A DNA stretch of 44,897 bases. Source: HyVt-560 sp964577195. GTDB lineage: Bacteria; Pseudomonadota; Gammaproteobacteria; UWMA-0217. Positions 1 through 7,964 of this stretch are shown piece by piece. The stretch covers positions 1 to 44,897 of the forward strand of contig CAZNYF010000003.1 in the NCBI GenBank assembly GCA_964577195.1, written 5' to 3'. The notes under the pieces were generated by a model. That model was not told the DNA's origin. It ran no database searches and saw only the letters and a program-made list of their open reading frames with translations. The first letter of the stretch is position 1. Every line of letters begins with the position of its first letter. Position numbers and translations under genes: made by a program.

Positions 1-2804
1 TCAGGCTCATACCAGCGCAGGAGTTTCCGCTTGATGAGGCGGGGATTAAAGCTTTCAGAAAACGCTATCGGGAGCGATTTGAAGGCGATCCACAGAAATC
101 CAGAATTTATACCAGCGTTTCAGATGGCACGCCGATCGGTGGCATCGAATATTATCTACCGCTGTTTTTCGAGCAGACCGAAACACTTTTTGATTACTTA
201 CCCAAAGGTACTTTATTTTGCTGTTTTGATGACACATTGGAACACGCAAAAGCATTCTATGAGGAAACAGAGTCGCGCTATGAGCAACGTCGGCACGATC
301 TGGAACGGCCTCTGTTAACACCGGAAGAAATTTATTGTTCCGTCGAACAACTGACACAGCAATTAACCCCGTTGCTAGAGCTGCATAAAGAAAAACTAAC
401 CGACGGTGAGCAACGCACTAACTTTCACACCAACGCCCTGCCCGATCTGAGTATCAAACCTCGCATGGAAATGCCCGCCGAAGCTCTGAAATCATTTGTC
501 GCTGCCAGCACTAATCGAATTCTGTTTACAGCCGATTCTACTGGCCGTCGAGAATTCATGCTCGACACACTCAGGCCATTCGGAATTAAGCCAAAGACGG
601 TTGAAGACTGGCATGGTTTTCTATCCTCAAATGCCGATATCCTTATCACTGTGTCTCCACTGGAGCACGGTATTGCGCTCAACGCTGATGGCATTACCAT
701 TATTCCGGAAACCCGATTATTCGCTGACCGGATTCGTCAGCGACGACAAAAGCGCAAACCTACCCGCGATGGCAATGCCGTCATTCGTAATCTCAGCGAA
801 CTTAATATCGGCTCACCCGTGGTTCACGAAGATCATGGAGTCGGGCGCTATGCCGGCCTTGAGATGCTGGAAGTAGGCGGCTACGAGTCTGAGTACCTGA
901 TACTGACCTATTCCAAAGGCGACAAACTCTACGTTCCGGTTTCATCGCTGCATCTTATTAGCCGTTACACCGGTGCAGATGAGGATTCCGCTCCACTACA
1001 CAAGCTGGGCACCGATCGCTGGGATAAAATCAAGCGCAAAGCAGCGCAAAAAGCCTACGATGCAGCTGCGGAGCTACTCGACATTTACGCGCGACGTGCA
1101 GCCAATAAGGGCCACTCCTACGAAATCAATACAGGTGATTTTCAGTCTTTTGTCAGTGGATTTCCGTTTGAAGAAACCGAAGATCAGCAAACCGCGATTG
1201 ATACCGTTCTTGCTGATTTAGAATCATCACAACCGATGGATCGCGTGGTCTGCGGAGATGTCGGCTTTGGCAAGACCGAAGTCGCCATGCGCGCTGCTTT
1301 TACCGTGCTCAATGCCGGACGCCAGGTGGCCGTACTGGTTCCCACCACACTGTTGGCACAGCAACACGGACAGAATTTTTCTGATCGGTTTTCAGAGTGG
1401 CCATTCCGGATCGAGGCACTCTCAAGATTTCGCAGCACCAAAGATCAGAAAGATATTTTGGCAGGCATCCAGAATGGCAAAGTCGATCTTGTCATCGGCA
1501 CCCATAAGCTGCTGCAAAAAGATATCAAATTTAAAAATCTCGGATTGGTTGTCATTGATGAAGAGCAACGCTTTGGCGTGCGTCATAAAGAACGACTCAA
1601 ATCACTACGCTCGCAAGTTGACATCCTAACGCTCACCGCCACGCCGATTCCGCGCACCCTGAATATGGCTTTGTCAGGGATTCGCGATTTATCCATTATC
1701 GCCACACCGCCCGGTCAGCGACATGCGATTAAAACCTTCGTCAGCGAATGGGACAGCGCCATGGTGACCGAAGCCTGTCAGCGAGAAATTCGTCGTGGTG
1801 GACAAATTTACTTTTTGCATAACGAAGTCAAATCCATAGAAAAAGCTGCACGTGATCTGGCAGAACTAGTACCTGAAGCACATATCGAGATTGCTCACGG
1901 ACAGATGCGAGAAAGCCGGCTCGAACAAGTGATGACGGACTTCTACCACCAACGGTTTAATATTCTGGTCTGCACCACCATCATTGAAACCGGCATCGAC
2001 GTACCTTCTGCCAACACCATCATCATGAATCGAGCCGACAAATTTGGTCTCTCGCAACTCCATCAGCTACGGGGTCGGGTTGGACGCTCTTATCACCGCG
2101 CTTATGCTTACCTGATTACGCCGAATAAAAAGGCCATGACAAAGGATGCCATCAAGCGTCTCGAAGCAATTGAATCGCTAGAAGACCTGGGTGTTGGTTT
2201 CACGCTCGCAACCCACGATCTGGAAATTCGGGGCGCTGGTGAACTGCTCGGCGACGAACAAAGTGGTCAAATTCACGAGATCGGCTTTAGCATGTACAAC
2301 GATTTACTCGAACGTGCCGTCAAAGCCTTGAAAGAAGGCAAACAAGTCTCTTTGGAAAAACCCGAAAACGTCACCGATATTGATCTTGGCTCACCCGCTT
2401 TACTACCCGGCGATTACATATTCGATATCCATACACGTTTAATGAGCTATAAACGCATCGCCAGCGCGAAAAACGACAAAGAGCTATACGAACTGCAAAT
2501 AGAACTTATTGACCGCTTCGGACTGCTGCCAGATGCGGCAAAGAATCTGTTTGCCTCACACAAGCTAAAACTCATCGCAACAGAAATGGGTATTACTAAA
2601 ATTGATCTAGGCAACGATGCCGGCAGGATTCTCTTTTCAGCCTCACCAAATATTGATGTTGCTGCACTTTTAAAGCTCATACAAACGCCAGGTTCCAGCT
2701 TTAAATTACAGGGTCAAGAGAAGCTTCTCTTTAGTTTTAATGAAGAAGAAACTGAAAATCGAGCAGAATGGGTAGAAAAACTATTAACTACGCTATCAAC
2801 TTAA
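1..2804 (+). CDS. mfd: Transcription-repair coupling factor Mfd, 5' end outside the window
   Basis: Mfd removes RNA polymerase stalled at DNA lesions and recruits UvrA; it is a cytoplasmic DNA translocase. The frame is open from base 3 with no start, and its first residues (GIEYYLPLFF, LFDYLP) match the UvrB-like N-terminal part of Mfd, so the gene begins upstream. A TTG at 237 is internal and is not a start. Later come the RNA polymerase-interaction (CarD-like) domain (SPVVHEDHGVGRYAGLE), Walker A GDVGFGKTE, the DEEQ box in VIDEEQRFG, the TATPIPRTL motif and the helicase C-terminal LHQLRGRVGRS, then the C-terminal TRCF domain. About 930 codons are visible of the usual roughly 1150. It stands alone on this strand; about 260 bases with no recognised feature follow it. 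Confidence 0.97.
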   Translation, partial: RLIPAQEFPLDEAGIKAFRKRYRERFEGDPQKSRIYTSVSDGTPIGGIEYYLPLFFEQTETLFDYLPKGTLFCCFDDTLEHAKAFYEETESRYEQRRHDLERPLLTPEEIYCSVEQLTQQLTPLLELHKEKLTDGEQRTNFHTNALPDLSIKPRMEMPAEALKSFVAASTNRILFTADSTGRREFMLDTLRPFGIKPKTVEDWHGFLSSNADILITVSPLEHGIALNADGITIIPETRLFADRIRQRRQKRKPTRDGNAVIRNLSELNIGSPVVHEDHGVGRYAGLEMLEVGGYESEYLILTYSKGDKLYVPVSSLHLISRYTGADEDSAPLHKLGTDRWDKIKRKAAQKAYDAAAELLDIYARRAANKGHSYEINTGDFQSFVSGFPFEETEDQQTAIDTVLADLESSQPMDRVVCGDVGFGKTEVAMRAAFTVLNAGRQVAVLVPTTLLAQQHGQNFSDRFSEWPFRIEALSRFRSTKDQKDILAGIQNGKVDLVIGTHKLLQKDIKFKNLGLVVIDEEQRFGVRHKERLKSLRSQVDILTLTATPIPRTLNMALSGIRDLSIIATPPGQRHAIKTFVSEWDSAMVTEACQREIRRGGQIYFLHNEVKSIEKAARDLAELVPEAHIEIAHGQMRESRLEQVMTDFYHQRFNILVCTTIIETGIDVPSANTIIMNRADKFGLSQLHQLRGRVGRSYHRAYAYLITPNKKAMTKDAIKRLEAIESLEDLGVGFTLATHDLEIRGAGELLGDEQSGQIHEIGFSMYNDLLERAVKALKEGKQVSLEKPENVTDIDLGSPALLPGDYIFDIHTRLMSYKRIASAKNDKELYELQIELIDRFGLLPDAAKNLFASHKLKLIATEMGITKIDLGNDAGRILFSASPNIDVAALLKLIQTPGSSFKLQGQEKLLFSFNEEETENRAEWVEKLLTTLST

Positions 2805-3064
2805 TCACAGCAGCCTAACATTAGTGATAAATTATATAATAATTTCAGCATATTAGAGCATTATACTAAAAATATCCCTACATCTCATAAAATACAACTT
2901 AACTACGTTTCTTCACCCTTTTTCGCAACAAGTACAACCGTTTATCTGTGTTTTTAGCCCGCCCATCTGTGATAAAACACTATTTTTGTGAGTTACCGCT
3001 AGAATGCTCCGCTCCCTAAGGACGGGTATAACTCACAATTCACCAAAAAGGAGGTGCATAAAAA

Positions 3065-3286
3065 ATGGGCGATATTCTCATTCATATCGATAAATCACTG
3101 GATCAACAAGCACAAACTAAACTTGAAGACCAGTTGCTTCATCAGGAAGGCGTTCGAACAGCGGCGATCAGTCAATCTGCACAGCATCTAATGCTTGTAG
3201 ATTTTGATCATGAAAAAACAAATTCACTCAATATTTTACACATTGTAAAAAACAGTGGCTATCAGGCAGAACTGGTCGGTCTCTGA
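3065..3286 (+). CDS. Small HMA-like ferredoxin-fold protein without metal-binding cysteines
   Basis: A 73-residue protein with the size and beta-alpha-beta pattern of heavy-metal-associated domains (ILIHIDKSL, then a helix, a central LMLVDFDHEK strand and a GYQAELVGL end). It has no cysteine at all, so the CxxC metal site of true HMA domains is absent. I recall similar small proteins ending in GYxAELVGL in sulfur-oxidising gammaproteobacteria, but their function is unknown to me. A strong Shine-Dalgarno (AAGGAGG) lies about eight bases before the ATG, suggesting high expression. The gene is monocistronic, bounded downstream by a 12-bp hairpin. A role in metal handling or protein interaction is inference only. 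Confidence 0.75.
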   Translation: MGDILIHIDKSLDQQAQTKLEDQLLHQEGVRTAAISQSAQHLMLVDFDHEKTNSLNILHIVKNSGYQAELVGL

Positions 3287-3296
3287 CAAAAACCCC

Positions 3297-3326
3297 GTAA
3301 GGCAGAGAATCTAGTCTCTGCCTTAC
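3297..3326 (+). terminator. Hairpin terminator after the HMA-like gene
   Basis: Perfect 12-bp stem (GTAAGGCAGAGA at 3297-3308 pairs with 3315-3326) with a six-base loop, starting 11 bases after the stop codon. The following ATTCTATG is only weakly T-rich, so it may be an imperfect intrinsic terminator or an RNA-stabilising 3' hairpin. Confidence 0.7.
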
Positions 3327-3401
3327 ATTCTATGCTGCTCAATTAAGTACCCTTCAAAAAAACACCCTGCACCACCGCATTTTCTTTAAACACCTCCCTT
3401 G

Positions 3402-3471
3402 AACCTAGAAAAATCAGCTGAGCGTGAAAAAGGCATGTAAACCCGATTGCATGAACTTTCACGATTCAACT
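3402..3471. repeat. Dispersed intergenic repeat, copy A
   Basis: Begins AACCTAGAAAAATCAG and resembles the starts of the copies at 29161 and 44852 for about 45 bases. It contains an imperfect inverted repeat (3416-3429 against 3457-3471), so it can fold. The gene-free stretch 3287-3600 otherwise holds the terminator at 3297 and a small hairpin at 3495-3509 (CCGTG/CACGG) ahead of the OmpA-family gene; no convincing promoter was resolved. Confidence 0.6.
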
Positions 3472-3600
3472 CATTTCTCCAAGTTTAACGCCCTCCGTGT
3501 GAATCACGGTATATCGTGGCATAATTTGGGCTACCGAAATCCGCAATAGCAGACCAGCCGTTTTTGCGAATGACTCTTTCGCCACCACAAGAGGATTACC

Positions 3601-5283
3601 ATGTACCGTTTTCTTAGCCTTCCGGCTAGCATTTTACTTACCTCCAGTACGCTACTATTTAGCCATCAGTTAATCGCAGAAAATACTACCGCCAACGCAC
3701 CTCCTCCACCCATGCTGTCTTCCGGCGTTCAACCACCACCACCGCCCGCCATGGGTCTCAGATTTGCTCCACCGCCGATGCCTCCCATGCCAGCAGCGCC
3801 CGTGCCGCAGTTTTTTCAACCAGCTCCGCCTAATCTCAATCAGGCTCCTCCCCGTTTTCAGCCGATGCCCGGGCAAAACTTTAACCCTGATATGTTTCGA
3901 CGCTCGATGGCTGCAGAACTTGAGCGAGCCAAGCAGTTAACGCAACCCGCTGCTCCAGCGATGCCCTCAGCCGAGCTTGGTGAGATGCGCGGACAATTAT
4001 CAAAGCTCGTCAGCCAGCAAGAACAATTGATGTCGATGCTGCAATCACAAAATCAACAACGCGCCAGTCTGCAAGCCAATCACCAGGCTCAAGCGAAACA
4101 AACAACTGAAAAAATTCAACAACTGGAAGTAGAGCTCGCCGCCGCTAAAGATAAAAACAGTGGTATGGCAACTTCCCTAAGTGATGCCAGCCAACAAATT
4201 GCCGAAATGGAATCACTTAAGCTCAAACTACTTGAACTCGAAAAATCGTCTGTGGATAGCCAAGCACTGCAAACTAAACTGACAGAAGCGCAACAGGCAC
4301 TCCAAACCACGACACAGAAAGCTGAAACCGTACAGACTGAACTGGAACAAATGAAACAATCCAGCGAAACCAGTGGTACTCAGCTGCTATCTTTACAACA
4401 GAAAATGTCGGGTAACGAAACTCGGTTTACTGAACTTCAAAGCGCTTTTGATGCTGCAAAGCTACAGCTAGCGAATGGCCAAATAGCCGCAGAAGCTAAT
4501 ACTGATCTGCAGTCTAAGCTGGATACCGCAAGCAAAGAGGTTGAAACCAAAGCGATAGCTCTCACGGCTGCAGAAGAAAAAATCACCACGTTTGAAGCCA
4601 GCACCGAGAAATATAAATTGCTAGAACAGCAAGCTGCTGATGCCAAAACACAACTTGAAGAAAACCAAACCGAAATAACGGGTCTCAAGGAGCAAATAGC
4701 CTCGCTGAAGACGGCAGCCGAAGCAGCAGAAAAATCCCAGGCAGCCGAAAAGCTTAAAAATACGGACACCGACGAGGATGGTATTTCTGATGCCATTGAT
4801 GAATGCCCCAATACGACGCCTAAAGCCAAGGTTAACGATAAAGGTTGTGAACCCGATACCGATAGCGATGGTCTCGTAGACAGGGTAGATCTCTGCCCCA
4901 ACACACCACCGGGTAAAGAAATTGATTCTGCGGGTTGTCATGCCGATGCCACCATCGCGCTCGAAGGTGTCAACTTTCAACTGGGTACTGCTCAACTAAC
5001 AGATTCCTCCCTTTCCATTCTCGACAATATGGTCGACACGCTAAAGAAGTTTTCTGAGCTAAGTCTTCAGGTCGCCGGGCATACCGATGACAACGGCTCG
5101 CCTGCACGAAATCACACGTTGTCTGCTCAACGCGCTGAAACAGTGAAAAGCTATCTGATCAAGCAAGGCATAGAGGCAACTCGTTTAGAGGCAAAGGGTT
5201 ACGGCTCTTCAGAACCCATCGCCAGTAATGAAACCGAACCAGGACAAGCAGCCAACCGCCGCGTTGAGTTACGCCGGCGCTAA
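3601..5283 (+). CDS. OmpA-family envelope protein with coiled coil and thrombospondin type 3 repeats
   Basis: A 560-residue exported protein. An N-terminal signal peptide (hydrophobic to about residue 26) is followed by a proline/methionine-rich segment (about 30-90). A long Gln/Ala/Glu-rich coiled coil runs from about 120 to 385. Two calcium-binding thrombospondin type 3 repeats follow (DTDEDGISDAIDECPNT and DTDSDGLVDRVDLCPNT), then an OmpA C-terminal peptidoglycan-binding domain (VAGHTDDNG, NHTLSAQRAETV, AANRRVELRRR). The family anchors the outer membrane or periplasmic structures to peptidoglycan. Absence of a beta-barrel and presence of the coiled coil suggest a periplasm-spanning linker, which is inference. 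AGAGGA lies eight bases before the ATG. The gene is convergent with the acyltransferase pair. Confidence 0.9.
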   Translation: MYRFLSLPASILLTSSTLLFSHQLIAENTTANAPPPPMLSSGVQPPPPPAMGLRFAPPPMPPMPAAPVPQFFQPAPPNLNQAPPRFQPMPGQNFNPDMFRRSMAAELERAKQLTQPAAPAMPSAELGEMRGQLSKLVSQQEQLMSMLQSQNQQRASLQANHQAQAKQTTEKIQQLEVELAAAKDKNSGMATSLSDASQQIAEMESLKLKLLELEKSSVDSQALQTKLTEAQQALQTTTQKAETVQTELEQMKQSSETSGTQLLSLQQKMSGNETRFTELQSAFDAAKLQLANGQIAAEANTDLQSKLDTASKEVETKAIALTAAEEKITTFEASTEKYKLLEQQAADAKTQLEENQTEITGLKEQIASLKTAAEAAEKSQAAEKLKNTDTDEDGISDAIDECPNTTPKAKVNDKGCEPDTDSDGLVDRVDLCPNTPPGKEIDSAGCHADATIALEGVNFQLGTAQLTDSSLSILDNMVDTLKKFSELSLQVAGHTDDNGSPARNHTLSAQRAETVKSYLIKQGIEATRLEAKGYGSSEPIASNETEPGQAANRRVELRRR

Positions 5284-5296
5284 ACGCATTGCTTTA

Positions 5297-5354
5297 ACAC
5301 CTAGGAAGACACACAAGACGTAAACTCTGCGTCTTGTGTGTCTGCTCTTGGTGT
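5297..5354. terminator. Strong hairpin between convergent genes
   Basis: A perfect 14-bp stem (AGACACACAAGACG at 5307-5320 pairs with 5330-5343; nine-base loop) is extended by an outer ACACC/GGTGT pair (5297-5301 with 5350-5354) across an internal loop. It sits between the OmpA-family stop and the 3' end of the minus-strand membrane gene, so it probably ends transcription from both sides. No T-tract is obvious on either strand. Confidence 0.7.
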
Positions 5355-5385
5355 ACCAAATAAAAACCCAATGTCTCTTTACTCG

Positions 5386-6642
5386 CTAACCGATCGCTGA
5401 ACCTACAGAATTGCAGCCTCGGATAGAGTCCTTTTGGATAGCAGAGATTACTGTAAACATCCCTAGCGTAGTCAGCAAAAATTGTCCTATAAAGAATCGC
5501 TCAAAAATTAGCGGGAATAGCAAATAGTGGATTAAAATATAGAGTGAAGAGATCACAACCAAAATAAACACAGGCTCGTTAGTGATTGAATATTTTGCTC
5601 GACGCTTGACCTGAAACCTGCCCAGAGTAACTAAACCAGCACTTTTATAGTAAAAAACAACCAGCAAAAAGTAAGCCGCTAAAGATACCTCGAAAAACAA
5701 TAATTCACGCCCCAAAAAAAATAGTTTTAAATTGCTAAAAACCGCAGCGGTATATTCTTCTAGACTCACACCGACCGCGCCATATTCCAGAGGATGCGTC
5801 GCAGCCATATCAGAAATAACCGCATAGTAAAAAACGGTACTCCACCCATAATTCCCGACGATATGATTAATTGCCAAGTAGGCGACTATTGCAGAAAATC
5901 CCGCAACCCATGTGCAGCGTCTTAGCTCAGGCTTGAATAACAATAGGTATGCAGAAAACAAAGCGACCAGAATTATTAAGTCCGTACGCACCAATACCGA
6001 TGTCGCTAGAAAGAAAAAAAATGACTTCCAATTTTGGTGGAGAAATGAGTAGCTAATCAAGCCCATCCACAAAAATCCCAGTGAGTCCGCAGTAACCCTT
6101 TCGGCAAATTCATGGATATTAAAAACCAGAACTATCACGGGTAAAAATAGCCACAACAGCGGATGAATTCGCGGTTTAAAAGCGTAATAAAACGTCAATA
6201 CTGCGGTTGCCGTGAGCACTGCCGATAAGATATGCGAAGCGGCATAGATGTTGACCCCCAACTTGACCATTGCTGCGATCAGCAACACCAACAATATGCG
6301 AATTTTATAAAACGGGATTTGCTGGTAAAAGGCGTCAGCATCCTTGAACATTGTTTCGCGATAGCCGTTGTCATCCGTTAATTTTGTAAAACTCTCCGCA
6401 TCCGCATAGTCTTTAAACTGGTCATACACCAAAGCATGAATTTCCTCTGGATCCGTGTGTTCGAGAGAAACAACAGAAGCCGCATAGCCCAGCATATCCC
6501 AGTTTTGAGTTGGATTTTTAACCGCATGGATTAACAGCAGTAACGCAGTCACGAACACTACTAACTGAGCTATCCGCAGAAACCCTGGTAGCTGATTAAC
6601 TGAATAGTTAACGGCAGCTACAGGTGCATTTTTATCGTACAT
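5386..6642 (-). CDS. Polytopic membrane protein, possibly GT-C-like
   Basis: A 418-residue membrane protein with roughly nine to eleven hydrophobic segments. The first lies at about residues 25-42. A large polar loop follows (about 45-125) containing NWDMLGYAASVV and an acidic DPEEIHALVYDQFKDY stretch. An early acidic loop after the first membrane helix is typical of GT-C glycosyltransferases and related lipid-linked sugar enzymes, but I recognise no diagnostic motif and the assignment is tentative. Its ATG overlaps the end of the upstream acyltransferase gene by 11 bases, so the two are translationally coupled and may jointly modify a surface polysaccharide or lipid. Confidence 0.7.
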   Translation of the reverse strand: MYDKNAPVAAVNYSVNQLPGFLRIAQLVVFVTALLLLIHAVKNPTQNWDMLGYAASVVSLEHTDPEEIHALVYDQFKDYADAESFTKLTDDNGYRETMFKDADAFYQQIPFYKIRILLVLLIAAMVKLGVNIYAASHILSAVLTATAVLTFYYAFKPRIHPLLWLFLPVIVLVFNIHEFAERVTADSLGFLWMGLISYSFLHQNWKSFFFFLATSVLVRTDLIILVALFSAYLLLFKPELRRCTWVAGFSAIVAYLAINHIVGNYGWSTVFYYAVISDMAATHPLEYGAVGVSLEEYTAAVFSNLKLFFLGRELLFFEVSLAAYFLLVVFYYKSAGLVTLGRFQVKRRAKYSITNEPVFILVVISSLYILIHYLLFPLIFERFFIGQFLLTTLGMFTVISAIQKDSIRGCNSVGSAIG

Positions 6643-7645
6643 AATTTATAGACTGCTGATCTTTTTGGGATTGACTTGTCCATCGCTGATTAATCCAGAG
6701 TCTCGCCGGATTTTCCAGGAAATGAAAAGACAAAACTCCTGCTCCTATCGCCAGAAGTACAGCTACAAAATTGCCGCCAGGAATTGCCCAGGAGTATTCA
6801 TAAAAAGGTTGCTGCCAGAGATAAATAGAAAAAGACCACAGCCCCATTACTCTGAGTACTTTTAACTTCAGAATTCCGCTCAGCACAAAACCTGCCTCAC
6901 GAATATGGTTAAGAGAAAAAGCCAATAATAATGGTGCGACAGAAAATGTTAGCCAGTCTGGCATTACTGTTAAGTAACAGCTAAAAGCGCCAAGTAACGC
7001 CAGCACCGGAAAATATTTCAATACTTGAATATTGTAGCGTTTCTTAAACAGGTGATATCCAGCAGATAAAAATACGAAACTGATAGCTGATTCTGTTCGA
7101 ATTCTAAATTCTAACGGCGCAAGCCCCTTATGGTTGTAATAGTAAAAACAGATTCCGATAGAAACCAAACCCAAAAAAGTTAATATAGCCGCAGCTTTTT
7201 GAGTTCGTAAAAATAACAAAGTTATTAGACTCATAATGACATAAGCGTGTTCTTCTACATTCAGTGACCATAAATGACCAATGGGCACATCACTTGCCCA
7301 AATATGTGGATCCAAAGGATAGTAGGTTCTAAAAAACCCCAAAGATGCAATCAGTTCTCGGCTTTCGAACGAAAAACGTGCAACCAATGCAAACGCATAT
7401 GCAACCAGCACAAAGACAAAAAAAGCAGGGATGATGCGACTAAAACGGCGAATGTAAAAATCTCTCAGCCGCATCCGTTTGACGAACAGAATCTCGCTCA
7501 TCAACATGCCTGAGAGGACAAAAAATGCATCGACGCCAAGACGGTCTTCCCAGATCCACTTTTGATCAAAAAAATGGCCTGTGAGTAGCAGTAGAATGGC
7601 CATACCGCGCCAACCATCCCAGATTATCACTCGGTTATTGTTCAT
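6632..7645 (-). CDS. Acyltransferase family 3 (OafA/YrhL-like) integral membrane protein
   Basis: The 337-residue protein has the family-3 hallmarks: an N-terminal WDGWRGMAILLLLTGHF segment with the conserved His, GVDAFFVLSGMLMSEILF, then LRDFYIRRFSRIIPAFF with the basic/Pro motif, and GHLWSLNVEEHAYVI in the middle. About ten transmembrane helices follow. Such proteins O-acylate sugars of O-antigen, exopolysaccharide, peptidoglycan or other acceptors across the inner membrane; the acceptor cannot be told here. There is no SGNH domain. It is the first gene of a two-gene minus-strand unit with the polytopic protein downstream, and it is divergent from gltB. A weak AGGT lies before the ATG. Confidence 0.92.
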   Translation of the reverse strand: MNNNRVIIWDGWRGMAILLLLTGHFFDQKWIWEDRLGVDAFFVLSGMLMSEILFVKRMRLRDFYIRRFSRIIPAFFVFVLVAYAFALVARFSFESRELIASLGFFRTYYPLDPHIWASDVPIGHLWSLNVEEHAYVIMSLITLLFLRTQKAAAILTFLGLVSIGICFYYYNHKGLAPLEFRIRTESAISFVFLSAGYHLFKKRYNIQVLKYFPVLALLGAFSCYLTVMPDWLTFSVAPLLLAFSLNHIREAGFVLSGILKLKVLRVMGLWSFSIYLWQQPFYEYSWAIPGGNFVAVLLAIGAGVLSFHFLENPARLWINQRWTSQSQKDQQSINYVR

Positions 7646-7852
7646 GATTGGACCTATTTATTGGAGTACTCTAGTTACCGAAATTGACACAGCATTGCTC
7701 AGCAACTTCAGGCTCATTGAGATTGACCTGAAAATTCCACCTTCGGTTCGCAGGGATACTGGAATTTGGCATGATTCTCAGCTATTCTGGGCAGTCGATC
7801 ACGTTAGTACATCAACCGATGTGATTAAGAAGTTCTTCAATAACCCGCTTCA

Positions 7853-7869
7853 CTAAAGTCGGGCTTTAG
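7853..7869. promoter_or_regulatory. Small hairpin in the gltB upstream region
   Basis: CTAAAG and CTTTAG form a 6-bp stem around a five-base loop, about 95 bases before the gltB start. The 319-base divergent region 7646-7964 otherwise shows no confident promoter. It contains a plus-strand reading frame without stop (to 7856) that may be a gene remnant, discussed in the findings. Confidence 0.3.
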
Positions 7870-7964
7870 GTCGCTCGTAGTTTTGAGCTAACCCAAGGTC
7901 ACAACCGAGTGCGCGGGTTTTGTTTGCGGTGTTGTCCGCTCATTAGAAAGCATGAGGTTAGTGC

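Noticed and set aside
237..2804. Start of mfd at the TTG at 237
   Set aside because: The frame is open to the left edge and those residues match the Mfd N-terminal region, so the true start lies outside.
4437..4904. 155-codon minus-strand frame inside the OmpA-family gene
   Set aside because: Ser/Ala-rich shadow of the coiled-coil coding region.
7760..7785. Sigma-54-like promoter (TGGCAT...GC) upstream of gltB
   Set aside because: Spacing between GG and GC is 11 instead of 10 and the TTGC part is missing.
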